A stretch of 64,000 bases of DNA from Maribacter sp. ACAM166. Its GTDB lineage: Bacteria; Bacteroidota; Bacteroidia; Flavobacteriales; Flavobacteriaceae. The translations under genes were made by a program, and so were the position numbers. Every line of letters starts with the position of its first letter. Position 1 is the stretch's first letter. The notes under the pieces are model-generated. The model saw nothing but the letters and a program-made list of their open reading frames with translations, had not been told where the DNA came from and searched no databases. The stretch covers positions 124,001 through 188,000 of the forward strand of contig NZ_VAUW01000001.1 of the NCBI RefSeq assembly GCF_005771495.1. Reading direction: 5' to 3'. Below are positions 20,192 to 29,447 of this stretch, one piece after another.

Positions 20192-21820
20192 TTAATACCC
20201 AGGGTTCTGAACCAAACTAGGGTTAGCTAAAAGTTGTGGTAAAGGTATTGGGAAAAGTAATCTCTTACTGTTACCAATTTCTGTATCGCCTTTAAATTCC
20301 CAACCTCTTAAATATTGTCCAAAACGAATTAAATCATTTCTTCTATATCCTTCAGTGTACATTTCTCTTCCTCTTTCGTCAAGTAAATCACTTTCGGTTA
20401 CTGTTCCAAGAGGTGTTGCATCTCTTAATACACGTAAGGTGTTAACCATATTTGTTGGGTCTCCTGAGCTACGGAACATTGCTTCAGCTTTCATTAAATA
20501 AGCATCTGCATAACGAAATTGAATTTTGTGAAGGGTGTTTTCTCCAAAACGTGGGTTGTACTTTAATATACGTATACCCGTTCTTTCGCTGTTATTGATT
20601 AAATTTTTAGCACCTGTTCCGTCTACAAAATCTCTACCGAATACAAGGTCATTACCTTGTCTATCAGCTAATTTTGTACCATCTAAATCGTATTGTTGAT
20701 TTATTAAGAAACCAAAACCAATGTTTGATCCAAACTCATAACCTTCAGCGTCAATAGTACCTGGCCTTGAGCTAAAAGCTATTCCTTCAGAAGGAACTCC
20801 TCCTCTTCTTTCTTCTTGATCATCTAAAGCAGTTAGGTCAGTTTCAACACGATTACTATTCGCATCACCTTCAAATAGGTCATAATATTCGGCAAGTGTA
20901 CTGAAACCATTCCAACCACCACCACCGGCAAGTCCATATTGGTTAAGGTGCATTGGTGCATATATTACGTTTTGAACGTTAGATTCCGTAAACCAAATTG
21001 TTTCACTATCTGCGGTACTTTTGAAAATATCAAAATAGCCTGCTTGTAAATCATGGCCGTCAGCAGCTATTAGGTCTACCAATGAAATTACTTGTGCCAT
21101 GTCTGCAGCTGCAGGAGAACCGCCGCCGCCAGTTAATTGATTTTCATAAACATGTTTGTTCAATAAAATCTTCGCCTTCAAAAAACGTGCAGCCGCTTTT
21201 CCTGGTCTTTTTAATTCATCACCTGAATTTGCAGCGCGAGTAGGTAAACCAGAAATACATAGATCTAAATCTGCGATAATAAATTGTACAGCTTCTGCTC
21301 CTGAATATATTACAGGTAGGTCTGTAGATGGCGCGGTAGTATCTCTAAAAGGTACTTGTCCATAAAGATCTAAAATCCACCACATGGCATATGCCCTAAG
21401 AAAACGAGCTTCTAGCTTTACATCTTCAGGAGAATTACTTCTATCATCTAATATCTGCGAAGCCGATAATTGATTCTTGTTCCATTGCTCAAATGGGGTG
21501 ATTACATCAGAATCTTCTAGTCCCCATTCGTGTTGGTGCAATTTTCTCCAACGACCATTATCACCCCAGTCAGCTCCTCTTGTTGGGATGATTTGGGCAT
21601 CAGTTGTTACTTCCGCAAGGGCATAAGTGTTAGCTTGATCAGATAATTGACCTCTAACATCACCGTACAAGGCCTCAAGTGCAGAGGTTGGATTTTCTAG
21701 TCCTTGAAAACCATCGGTTATAAAAGAGTCTGTTTCTTCAATTTCCAAATCGGTACAGGACACAAACCCCCAAGCCAAAAGGAAACTTGATAGATAAATT
21801 TTAATTTGATTTCTATTCAT
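20192..21820 (-). CDS. SusD/RagB-family nutrient-binding outer-membrane lipoprotein
   Basis: The protein has 542 residues. The lipoprotein signal ends in FVSC (Cys22) before TDLEIEETDSF. The SusD fold is evident: an N-terminal helical TPR part, ARFLRAYAMWWILDLYGQVPFRD (segments about 140-160), AARFLKAKILLNKHVY, and the C-terminal RYADAYLMKAEAMFRS and FPIPLPQLLANPSLVQNPGY. SusD partners lid the TonB-dependent SusC channel and help bind glycans. It lies 19 bp downstream of susC in the same operon. From the divergent maltose genes the substrate is likely an alpha-glucan or malto-oligosaccharide. This is inference, since no surface amylase is adjacent. Confidence 0.93.
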   Translation of the reverse strand: MNRNQIKIYLSSFLLAWGFVSCTDLEIEETDSFITDGFQGLENPTSALEALYGDVRGQLSDQANTYALAEVTTDAQIIPTRGADWGDNGRWRKLHQHEWGLEDSDVITPFEQWNKNQLSASQILDDRSNSPEDVKLEARFLRAYAMWWILDLYGQVPFRDTTAPSTDLPVIYSGAEAVQFIIADLDLCISGLPTRAANSGDELKRPGKAAARFLKAKILLNKHVYENQLTGGGGSPAAADMAQVISLVDLIAADGHDLQAGYFDIFKSTADSETIWFTESNVQNVIYAPMHLNQYGLAGGGGWNGFSTLAEYYDLFEGDANSNRVETDLTALDDQEERRGGVPSEGIAFSSRPGTIDAEGYEFGSNIGFGFLINQQYDLDGTKLADRQGNDLVFGRDFVDGTGAKNLINNSERTGIRILKYNPRFGENTLHKIQFRYADAYLMKAEAMFRSSGDPTNMVNTLRVLRDATPLGTVTESDLLDERGREMYTEGYRRNDLIRFGQYLRGWEFKGDTEIGNSKRLLFPIPLPQLLANPSLVQNPGY

Positions 21821-21839
21821 GATTTTACAATTTTTTTAA

Positions 21840-24800
21840 TTAAAATGAGGCGTTGATGCCAAATGTTACTGTTAAGGGGTTAGGGAATGTCATAAAGTCA
21901 ATTCCTCTAGTTGGTAATTCTGCTGAATTTAAATTACCTGTATTAACAGTTACTTCAGGGTCTATACCGCTGTAATCAGTTATTAAAAATAAATTTTGAC
22001 CAGTTAATGAAAGTCGTAAGTTTCTAAGTGTTCCTTCTCCTGAAAGTGGCACGTTGTAACCAACCGATACATTTTGTAGTCTTATGAAATCTCCTTTCTC
22101 TAAAAATCTAGTAGAAACTGCAGTCGATGCCCCTGGATCTTCACCAAGACTTAATACATTATTAGTAACATTTCTAGCAGTACCAATTTGACCAGCATTA
22201 AAGAATGAGTTAGCCGTGTTATTGTAAACTGAAAAGCCAAATTGACCTGTTAAATAAGTGGCAACATCCCAATTTTTAACTTTTAGGTTCAAAGATAATC
22301 CTGAAGTAATATCAGGTAAAGCATCTTCACCAACAAATGTCTTATCAACATCTGGATCGCCTACTCCATTTCCATCTATATCAGTGTAAATAGGGTTTCC
22401 AGTACTGTCAAAACCTTCGAATTGCGCCATGTAATATGAGAATAAGGAATATCCAGATTCAAAACGTTGTGCAAATGCACCTGTTAAACCAGGGCCGTTA
22501 ATTGGGCCTGAATTAATTGCACCAGCAAAGTTTTGAATTTCATTATCATTGTAAGAGATATTAAAGTTTGCTGAGAAATTAACATCTTCTTGTTGTATGA
22601 AGTCGTAACCTAAAGCAAATTCAATACCTTGATTGATAACATTGGCATCTACGTTACCAAATTGAAACGGCGTAGTTGCAGGAAAAGCTGGAGGTGTTTT
22701 TAATAAAAGATCTTTGGTGTCTCTACGATATACATCAACACTACCGTTTAAACGATCATTATTAAATCCAAAATCCAATCCTACGTTGAAATCCAATGTA
22801 CTCTCCCATTTTAAAGAAGGATTATCGGTAGCAACAATGGCAAGTCCATTCGCTTGTATTTCATTACTATTGTTAATACCCAATCCTCCAAAACGTTGTC
22901 TCGCTACAAAGTTGCCATAACCTAAACCAGCTTGGTTACCGGTAATACCGGCACTTAATCTTAATTTAAGTGTTGAAACATTTTCACCGATGAAATCTTC
23001 TTCTCCAATTTGCCAAGCAAATGCACCAGAAGGGAAATAACCATATTGATTTTCTGGACCAAATCGAGAAGAACCATCAGCTCTCATAGTCGCTGTAAAT
23101 AAATACTTGCTATTTAAGCTATAGTTAACCCTTCCAAAAAGTGACTGTAACTCATCTGTATTGTCATAAGTATCAGCAGTAAGTGCAGTTACGTTTCTAT
23201 CAAATGAATAAGGTAGATTGTCTGTAGTTGAACTCGGGAATAATCTATTAATAACTAAATTGGTAGTGTTAGCAGCATAATAATATTGTTGAAACGATCC
23301 ATCGATAGAGTTTTCCGCCCCATTAACTGTATTGACCAAATCATTACCCATTGCATTCAAATCTGTGGTAGAAAAACCACGAGCAACTGCATTACGACCA
23401 CGAGTTCTAAAATCTTGGAAAGCATAACCAACAATAACATCGAAGTTTGAATTTTCAAATTCTTTTGCGTAATTAATAGTGGTTTCCAAGGTTTTGTTGT
23501 CTCTATCTAATGTGTAATATGTTCCAAACCCATTATCAGAAATACCAGGATAGTTAATGTTTTTTGCACTCAAAACAGAAACGTTCCCACTTTCAGATTT
23601 ATCGAGACCTACATTGACTTTTGCAGAAAGTTCTGGAGTAAATTTGTATTCAGCAGACCCATTTAAAAGCAACCTGTCTGTTTTACTTATATTCTGAGAT
23701 TCAACCAAAAGGTTGATTGGGTTTCTTGAAATACTACCATCTGGTTGAAAACCAGTACTGTTAGGCCATGTTGGATTTGCAGAATATGCAGCACCTAAAA
23801 TATCGCCTTCAACACCTGCCGTTGAATTTAATGGTGGTTGTGATTTATTTACCCTAGAAATTGACGTTTGAAAGGTTAATAAAAGTTTGTCCTCCAAAAA
23901 CCGTTGGTTTAGATTAATTCTACCTGTTATTCTTTCGAATTCAGATTTCTCTATAGTACCAAATTGCTTTTGATACCCAAAAGTTGCACGAACGTTTCCT
24001 GAACCGTAGTTATTAGAATACGATAAATTATTATTAGTAGATGCTGAAGATCTAAAAAGTACTTCTTGCCAATCTGTATTTGAGCCAAAATCATTTGCAG
24101 CTGCATCGCCACCATATTGTGGTAAAGCAGATAAGAATTCCTCTCGGTTCAATAAGTCAAATTGTCTTACTGGTGTCGCAACGCTTAAACTAGTAGAAAA
24201 ATCCCAAATTCCTTTTTGGGCAGCTTTACCAGTTTTTGTAGTTATGATAACTACACCGTTAGCACCTCTAGATCCATAAATAGCTGTAGCCGATGCATCT
24301 TTTAAGATACTCATACTCTCTATATCATTAGGATTTAAGAAATTTAAAGGGTTGCCAGTTTGACCACTTCCAGTACCACCGGCATTAGAACCTGATGCTT
24401 CTGTGCTTTCTCCAAAAAGAGGAACACCATCTACAACGAATAAAGGGTTATTATTGGCTCTTACAGAGTTAGCTCCCCTAATATTGATTTGAATACCAGC
24501 ACCTGGCTCACCAGTTGTTTGCTGTATATTCACACCAGCGGTCTTACCTTGAATAAGTTGCTCAGGTGAGGATATTGCACCGCCATTAAAATCTTCAGAG
24601 GTTACTGCAGCTACCGATCCAGTTGCATCTTTTATAGTTGTTGTACCATAACCTATGATTACTACCTCTTCTAAAGCTTCTGCATCTTCTTCTAATGTGA
24701 AATTAATTGAAGTTCTGCTATCTACAGATACTTCTTGACTTTTGTATCCGATATAACTGACTATTATTGTAGCGCCGTCATTTACGGTTAAACTGTAATT

Positions 24801-24971
24801 GCCATCAAAATCTGTCTGTGTCCCGTTGGTGGTGCCTTTTTCTAAGACACTTGCACCAGGTAGCGGACCACCTGCATCTGAAACAGTACCAGATACTTCT
24901 TGCGCCTGAGAAATACCGAAGGAAAGAAATGCCCCTAGCACTAACAGACTTTTAAGTAGTGTAATCTTCAT
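21840..24971 (-). CDS. SusC/RagA-family TonB-dependent outer-membrane transporter
   Basis: The protein has 1043 residues with a signal peptide (about 1-23). An N-terminal carboxypeptidase-regulatory-like domain (VSGTVSDAGGPLPGASV to FDGNYSLTV) is followed by a TonB-type plug with EEVVIIGYGTT, SVAAVTSEDF, LIQGKTAGVNIQQ and VDGVPLFG. The C-terminal 22-strand barrel ends in Phe. Together with SusD it takes up oligosaccharides across the outer membrane using the proton-motive force. It is divergent from the LacI-family gene, and a perfect LacI-type operator is centred about 100 bp upstream of its start, so repression by that regulator is likely. Confidence 0.95.
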   Translation of the reverse strand: MKITLLKSLLVLGAFLSFGISQAQEVSGTVSDAGGPLPGASVLEKGTTNGTQTDFDGNYSLTVNDGATIIVSYIGYKSQEVSVDSRTSINFTLEEDAEALEEVVIIGYGTTTIKDATGSVAAVTSEDFNGGAISSPEQLIQGKTAGVNIQQTTGEPGAGIQINIRGANSVRANNNPLFVVDGVPLFGESTEASGSNAGGTGSGQTGNPLNFLNPNDIESMSILKDASATAIYGSRGANGVVIITTKTGKAAQKGIWDFSTSLSVATPVRQFDLLNREEFLSALPQYGGDAAANDFGSNTDWQEVLFRSSASTNNNLSYSNNYGSGNVRATFGYQKQFGTIEKSEFERITGRINLNQRFLEDKLLLTFQTSISRVNKSQPPLNSTAGVEGDILGAAYSANPTWPNSTGFQPDGSISRNPINLLVESQNISKTDRLLLNGSAEYKFTPELSAKVNVGLDKSESGNVSVLSAKNINYPGISDNGFGTYYTLDRDNKTLETTINYAKEFENSNFDVIVGYAFQDFRTRGRNAVARGFSTTDLNAMGNDLVNTVNGAENSIDGSFQQYYYAANTTNLVINRLFPSSTTDNLPYSFDRNVTALTADTYDNTDELQSLFGRVNYSLNSKYLFTATMRADGSSRFGPENQYGYFPSGAFAWQIGEEDFIGENVSTLKLRLSAGITGNQAGLGYGNFVARQRFGGLGINNSNEIQANGLAIVATDNPSLKWESTLDFNVGLDFGFNNDRLNGSVDVYRRDTKDLLLKTPPAFPATTPFQFGNVDANVINQGIEFALGYDFIQQEDVNFSANFNISYNDNEIQNFAGAINSGPINGPGLTGAFAQRFESGYSLFSYYMAQFEGFDSTGNPIYTDIDGNGVGDPDVDKTFVGEDALPDITSGLSLNLKVKNWDVATYLTGQFGFSVYNNTANSFFNAGQIGTARNVTNNVLSLGEDPGASTAVSTRFLEKGDFIRLQNVSVGYNVPLSGEGTLRNLRLSLTGQNLFLITDYSGIDPEVTVNTGNLNSAELPTRGIDFMTFPNPLTVTFGINASF

Positions 24972-25334
24972 AAATTATTGATTTAAGTTGAGTTAAATAA
25001 TTTCAATTGTTAAAAATATGTAAAATTTGTAGCTTTTTGAATCTGTTTCTTGAAGTTTATTTGCGAAAACGTTTTCGTGTTGACAACTTTTTTATTGTCA
25101 AAATCATAAAAATATTATTTGGCTTTGCTGTGATTGACAAAAATTATGGTGCTAATATATGAATATATTAATATATGATAATTTTTTAAATATATGAAAT
25201 TTCACTCATTTTCTAATTCATAATAATTATGATATTCAAAGCATAATTACATATTTTGCTTTTGTATAGGTGCTTTATATAAAAATATTATTAGATTAAC
25301 GTCAAGTGAGATGTAATCTGATAAAACCTATTTT
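24972..25334. other. Divergent intergenic region between susC and lacI-type gene
   Basis: This 363-bp gap contains no gene. It holds the 14-bp LacI-type palindrome at 25064-25077 and a very AT-rich stretch around 25150-25200 with several overlapping ATATAT/ATTAATAT motifs. No exact TAnnTTTG box was found for either gene. Confidence 0.7.
25064..25077. promoter_or_regulatory. LacI-family operator upstream of susC
   Basis: CGAAAACGTTTTCG is a perfect 14-bp palindrome. It matches the general LacI/CcpA-family operator shape with a central CG. It lies about 93 bp upstream of the susC start and 258 bp upstream of the LacI-family gene, which makes it the obvious target of that regulator. Confidence 0.8.
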
Positions 25335-26357
25335 TTGAAACCAAAAATTACATTAAAAGACATTGCTAAAGAGTTGGATGTTTCAATTTCAACCGTATCT
25401 AAGGCGCTAAAAAATAGTGCTGAGATAAGTAAGGATACAAAAGATAAGATAAAAGCTTTCGCAAAATTCTATAATTATCGCCCTAATAATATAGCGCTCA
25501 GTCTAAAAAATAAGAGAACTAAAAATATTGGTGTTATCATTCCAGATATAGTTCATCATTTTTTTACCACCGTTTTTAGGGGAATTGAAAAATATGCAAA
25601 TAAAAAGGGCTATAATATTATCGTTTGTATTTCAGATGAATCTATTGAGAAGGAAGTTATTAACATGGAGATGTTGGCTAATGGCAGTATAGATGGTTTT
25701 ATTCTTTCCTTAAGTGCAGAAACCCAATTAAAAAATGAATACACTCACTTGAAAGAATTATTGGATCAAGGTATTCCTATTGTTCTTTTTGACCGTGTAA
25801 CTTCAGAAATTGAATGTGATAAGGTTGTATTGAATCACAACGAAATAGCGCGCGAAGCTGTTGAGCATTTTATTAGTGCTGGATCAAAAAATATTGCATT
25901 AGTTACCACGGAGAAATATTTTAATGTAAGTGAAAGTAGGCGTTATGGATATTTAGATGCTTTAGAGGCTCATAATATAAAAATTGAAGAGAATTTGATT
26001 CTGACGCTTCCTCATGATATGGAAAACGATAGCCTTATAACAGAATTTTTTCAACATAATAAAGTTGATGCTGTTTTATGCGTAAATGAGATATTTGCCA
26101 TTCAATGTATGAGTATTATACAGGAACTAGGTTTTAATGTGCCTAACGATATTTCGATAATCGGTTTTACTGATGGCATATTGTCAAGATTTTCTGTACC
26201 TAGAATTACTACGGTAGCTCAACATGGTGAATTAATGGGTGAGCGAGCAGCTAAATTATTGATTGATCGTATGGAGTGGGTAGATGAAGTTGAAGAACCT
26301 TTTAAAACAGAAGTAATAAATGCCACATTAATTAAGCGAGGTTCATCAATCAATTAA
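25335..26357 (+). CDS. LacI-family transcriptional regulator
   Basis: The protein has 340 residues. It starts at TTG 25335. The frame is closed by a stop at 25314 and has no ATG in between, so the TTG is needed to keep the complete DNA-binding domain. The helix-turn-helix is at 7-26 (LKDIAKELDVSISTVSKALK) and the hinge at about 48-62 (YRPNNIALSLKNKRT). The rest is a periplasmic-binding-like sensor domain (IGVIIPDIVHHFFTTVFRGIE, VLFDRV, ISIIGFTDG). It heads the maltose utilisation genes and is divergent from susC. By analogy with starch loci of flavobacteria it should respond to maltose or a phosphorylated sugar. Confidence 0.93.
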   Translation: MKPKITLKDIAKELDVSISTVSKALKNSAEISKDTKDKIKAFAKFYNYRPNNIALSLKNKRTKNIGVIIPDIVHHFFTTVFRGIEKYANKKGYNIIVCISDESIEKEVINMEMLANGSIDGFILSLSAETQLKNEYTHLKELLDQGIPIVLFDRVTSEIECDKVVLNHNEIAREAVEHFISAGSKNIALVTTEKYFNVSESRRYGYLDALEAHNIKIEENLILTLPHDMENDSLITEFFQHNKVDAVLCVNEIFAIQCMSIIQELGFNVPNDISIIGFTDGILSRFSVPRITTVAQHGELMGERAAKLLIDRMEWVDEVEEPFKTEVINATLIKRGSSIN

Positions 26358-26370
26358 TACTTTTGTGATT

Positions 26371-27039
26371 ATGAAAAAAGTGGGATTTATTTTTGATTTA
26401 GATGGCGTAATCGTAGATACGGCTAAATACCATTATTTGGCTTGGAGGAAACTAGCCAATGAATTGGGGTTTGAATTTTCAAAAGAGCAGAACGAACTCT
26501 TTAAAGGAGTAAGCAGAAAAAGATGCTTAGAAATTCTATTGGATATTGGTAAAATTAAAGCTACACAAGAGCAATTTGATACTTGGATGATAGATAAGAA
26601 TGTAGATTATTTGGCTTACATAGAAAAGATGGATGCCAAAGAAATACTACCCGATGTACCAAGAGTGCTTGAATATTTAAAGAAAAAAAACATCCCAATC
26701 GCATTAGGTTCAGCAAGTAAGAATGCTAGGCCAATTTTAGAGAAAGTGAATTTAGTATCCTATTTTGATAGTATTGTAGATGGCAATAGTGTGACAAAAG
26801 CAAAACCTGATCCCGAGGTATTTTTGATTGCGGCTAATAATTTAGGTGTCAATGCGAGTTCATGTATCGTTTTTGAAGATGCCGTTGCGGGTATACAGGC
26901 GGCAAATAGCGCAAAAATGACTAGTATAGGTATTGGTGATTCTAATATACTTGATGAAGCTTCCTATAATTTTAAAGATTTCACCGAAATAAGTGATAGT
27001 TTTTTGGAATCACTTTTAAGTAAAAATCGAAAGAAATAA
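26371..27039 (+). CDS. pgmB: Beta-phosphoglucomutase (HAD superfamily)
   Basis: The protein has 222 residues from ATG 26371, just after an alternative GTG at 26365. The HAD motif DLDGVIVDTAKYH places nucleophile Asp9 and acid/base Asp11. Other motifs are GSASKNA, KAKPDPEVF and VFEDAVAGIQAA. The cap-domain segment GVSRKRCLEILL is typical of beta-PGM rather than of general phosphatases. It converts beta-glucose-1-phosphate, released by the maltose phosphorylase next door, to glucose-6-phosphate in the cytoplasm. It is 13 bp after the LacI gene and 56 bp before the GH65 gene. Confidence 0.92.
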   Translation: MKKVGFIFDLDGVIVDTAKYHYLAWRKLANELGFEFSKEQNELFKGVSRKRCLEILLDIGKIKATQEQFDTWMIDKNVDYLAYIEKMDAKEILPDVPRVLEYLKKKNIPIALGSASKNARPILEKVNLVSYFDSIVDGNSVTKAKPDPEVFLIAANNLGVNASSCIVFEDAVAGIQAANSAKMTSIGIGDSNILDEASYNFKDFTEISDSFLESLLSKNRKK

Positions 27040-27095
27040 ACTAGACAATTTATTTAAAGTTCAATTATTTTTGATGACAATTCAATTGTAAATTA

Positions 27096-29399
27096 ATGAA
27101 TCAGAATTATATAAAAGCAGATAAGTGGTGCATCATTGAGGAAGATTTCGACAAGGAAAATGTAAAATCATCTGAAAGCATTTTTAGTTTAGGAAATGGG
27201 GCAATGGGTCAGAGAGCCAATTTTGAAGAAACCTATACTGGTGAAACTTTTCAAGGTAGTTATATCGCCGGTGTGTATTATCCAGATAAAACCCGTGTTG
27301 GTTGGTGGAAAAATGGGTATCCTGAATATTTTGCAAAGGTATTGAACGCGCCTAATTGGATCGGAATCAAAATCTATATTAATGAAGTAGAGTTTGATTT
27401 GGCAACATGTAGAAAAGTTTCACATTTCAAAAGGGAACTGAACATGAAAGAGGGGTGTTACACTAGAAGTTTTGAGGCGGTTACTTCAAATAATTTGGAA
27501 ATAGCAGTTACGGTCAAACGTTTTCTAAGTTTAGATATTGACGAGGTTGGTGCGATTTCATATGTTATAAAAGTTCTTAAGACAGATGCAGACATTGTTT
27601 TCGAACCCTATTTGGACAGTGGAATAACAAATGAAGACAGTAATTGGGACGATAAATTCTGGAACACTACAAGTGCTTCTGTGTCTGAAAACCGTGCTTT
27701 TATTGAAGCGCATACCATGAAGACCAATTTTCAGACCTGTACGTTTATGCAGGCTTCTTTAAGTTATAATGGAAAACTAATCTCAGCTGAGAATGGTGTA
27801 CAGGAAGATGATTTTGTGTCATTAAAATTTAAACAAAAGGTAAAAGTAGATGAATCTGTCACCTTAACTAAGTTCGGTGGATACACCGTTTCAAGAAATC
27901 ACCCTAGTGATCAACTTATAGCTGTTGCCAATACGGCATTGGATAGCGCGCTTTCTTTAGGCTTTGACGGTCTACTGAAGAAACAGAAAGAAGCTTGGGC
28001 TTCAATCTGGGAAATGAGCGATATTGTGATAGAGGGCGATGTAAAGGCCCAGCAAGGTATTCGATTCAATATATTTCAACTCAACCAAACGTATTTAGGC
28101 ACAGATTCAAGATTGAATATTGGCCCTAAAGGGTTTACTGGTGAAAAGTATGGAGGTAGCACCTATTGGGATACGGAAGCCTACTGTATTCCATTTTACA
28201 TGGCTACAAAAGACGATAAGATAGCTAGAAAGTTATTGAAGTATAGGTATAATCATTTAGAAAAAGCAATTGCCAATGCAAAAAAACTAGGCTTTTCAAA
28301 TGGTGCTGCATTGTACCCCATGGTTACGATGAATGGTGAAGAATGCCACAACGAGTGGGAAATTACATTTGAGGAAATTCATAGAAATGGCGCTATTGCC
28401 TTCGCAATACATAATTATTATCGCTATACAGGTGATTATAGCTACATACCAGAAATGGGATTGGAGGTACTTATAGCAATTGCTCGGTTCTGGCATCAAC
28501 GTGTTAATTTCTCTGAGGATAAAGAAAAATATGTGATGTTGGGTGTTACTGGCCCAAATGAATATGAGAATAATGTACATAACAATTGGTACACGAATTA
28601 CTTGGCTAAATGGTGCATTAATTATGCGTTGACCCAGTTAGATAAGGTTAAGAATGGTTACCCAGATGATTATCATAGAATTATCGGCAAGACTAAACTT
28701 ACCGATAGGGAGTGTGAAGCATGGAAAAAGGTTGCAGACAATATGTACTTTCCTTACTCAAAAAAATACGGTGTGTTTTTACAGCAAGATGGGTTTTTGG
28801 ACAAAGATTTGGTGAAGGTTAGTGCGTTGCCAAAGACTGATAGACCTATAAACCAAAAATGGAGTTGGGATAGAATTCTAAGATCTCCTTACATAAAGCA
28901 GGCAGATATTTTACAGGGCTTTTACTTTTTCGAGGAAGATTTTTCTTTTGAAGATCTTGAGAAGCACTTTGATTTTTATGAGCCGTTTACAGTGCATGAA
29001 TCATCTCTATCACCATGTGTTCATTGTATTCAAGCAGCCAAACTTGGTAGAATGGAACAGGCTTATAATTTCTATTTAAGAACATCTAGGTTAGACTTGG
29101 AAGACTATAATAAAGAAGTTGAAGAAGGCTTGCATATAACTTCAATGGCAGGTACTTGGATGAGTATTGTAGAAGGTTTTGGTGGTATGCGGGTGATAGA
29201 TGATAAATTATCATTCAAACCGCAGATCCCTGACCAGTGGAAAGAATATTCTTTTAAGGTTAATTTTCGTAATCGTATCATCAAAGTGAACGTGACTGCT
29301 AAAGCAGTAACTTTTGAATTATCTGGCTCTAAAGAAGTATCGATTAGAGTGAATGGTAAAAAGGTAGAACTCTACCCCGATGAGATCATTACGGTTTAG
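27096..29399 (+). CDS. GH65 maltose phosphorylase
   Basis: The protein has 767 residues and no signal peptide, so it is cytoplasmic. The GH65 (alpha/alpha)6 barrel carries STYWDTEAY (355-363), the ECHNEWEITFEEIHRN segment (416-431) typical of maltose phosphorylases, and the catalytic acid Glu489 in GPNEYENNVHNNWYTN. The enzyme phosphorolyses maltose to beta-glucose-1-phosphate and glucose. Trehalose, kojibiose or nigerose specificity is less likely, since the maltose-type loop is well matched. It sits between pgmB and the GH13 gene, which completes the route to glucose-6-phosphate. Confidence 0.92.
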   Translation: MNQNYIKADKWCIIEEDFDKENVKSSESIFSLGNGAMGQRANFEETYTGETFQGSYIAGVYYPDKTRVGWWKNGYPEYFAKVLNAPNWIGIKIYINEVEFDLATCRKVSHFKRELNMKEGCYTRSFEAVTSNNLEIAVTVKRFLSLDIDEVGAISYVIKVLKTDADIVFEPYLDSGITNEDSNWDDKFWNTTSASVSENRAFIEAHTMKTNFQTCTFMQASLSYNGKLISAENGVQEDDFVSLKFKQKVKVDESVTLTKFGGYTVSRNHPSDQLIAVANTALDSALSLGFDGLLKKQKEAWASIWEMSDIVIEGDVKAQQGIRFNIFQLNQTYLGTDSRLNIGPKGFTGEKYGGSTYWDTEAYCIPFYMATKDDKIARKLLKYRYNHLEKAIANAKKLGFSNGAALYPMVTMNGEECHNEWEITFEEIHRNGAIAFAIHNYYRYTGDYSYIPEMGLEVLIAIARFWHQRVNFSEDKEKYVMLGVTGPNEYENNVHNNWYTNYLAKWCINYALTQLDKVKNGYPDDYHRIIGKTKLTDRECEAWKKVADNMYFPYSKKYGVFLQQDGFLDKDLVKVSALPKTDRPINQKWSWDRILRSPYIKQADILQGFYFFEEDFSFEDLEKHFDFYEPFTVHESSLSPCVHCIQAAKLGRMEQAYNFYLRTSRLDLEDYNKEVEEGLHITSMAGTWMSIVEGFGGMRVIDDKLSFKPQIPDQWKEYSFKVNFRNRIIKVNVTAKAVTFELSGSKEVSIRVNGKKVELYPDEIITV

Positions 29400-29447
29400 T
29401 AGTATCACGTAAATTTAGATTAGTTTTAAGAATATGAAATTGTGCCA

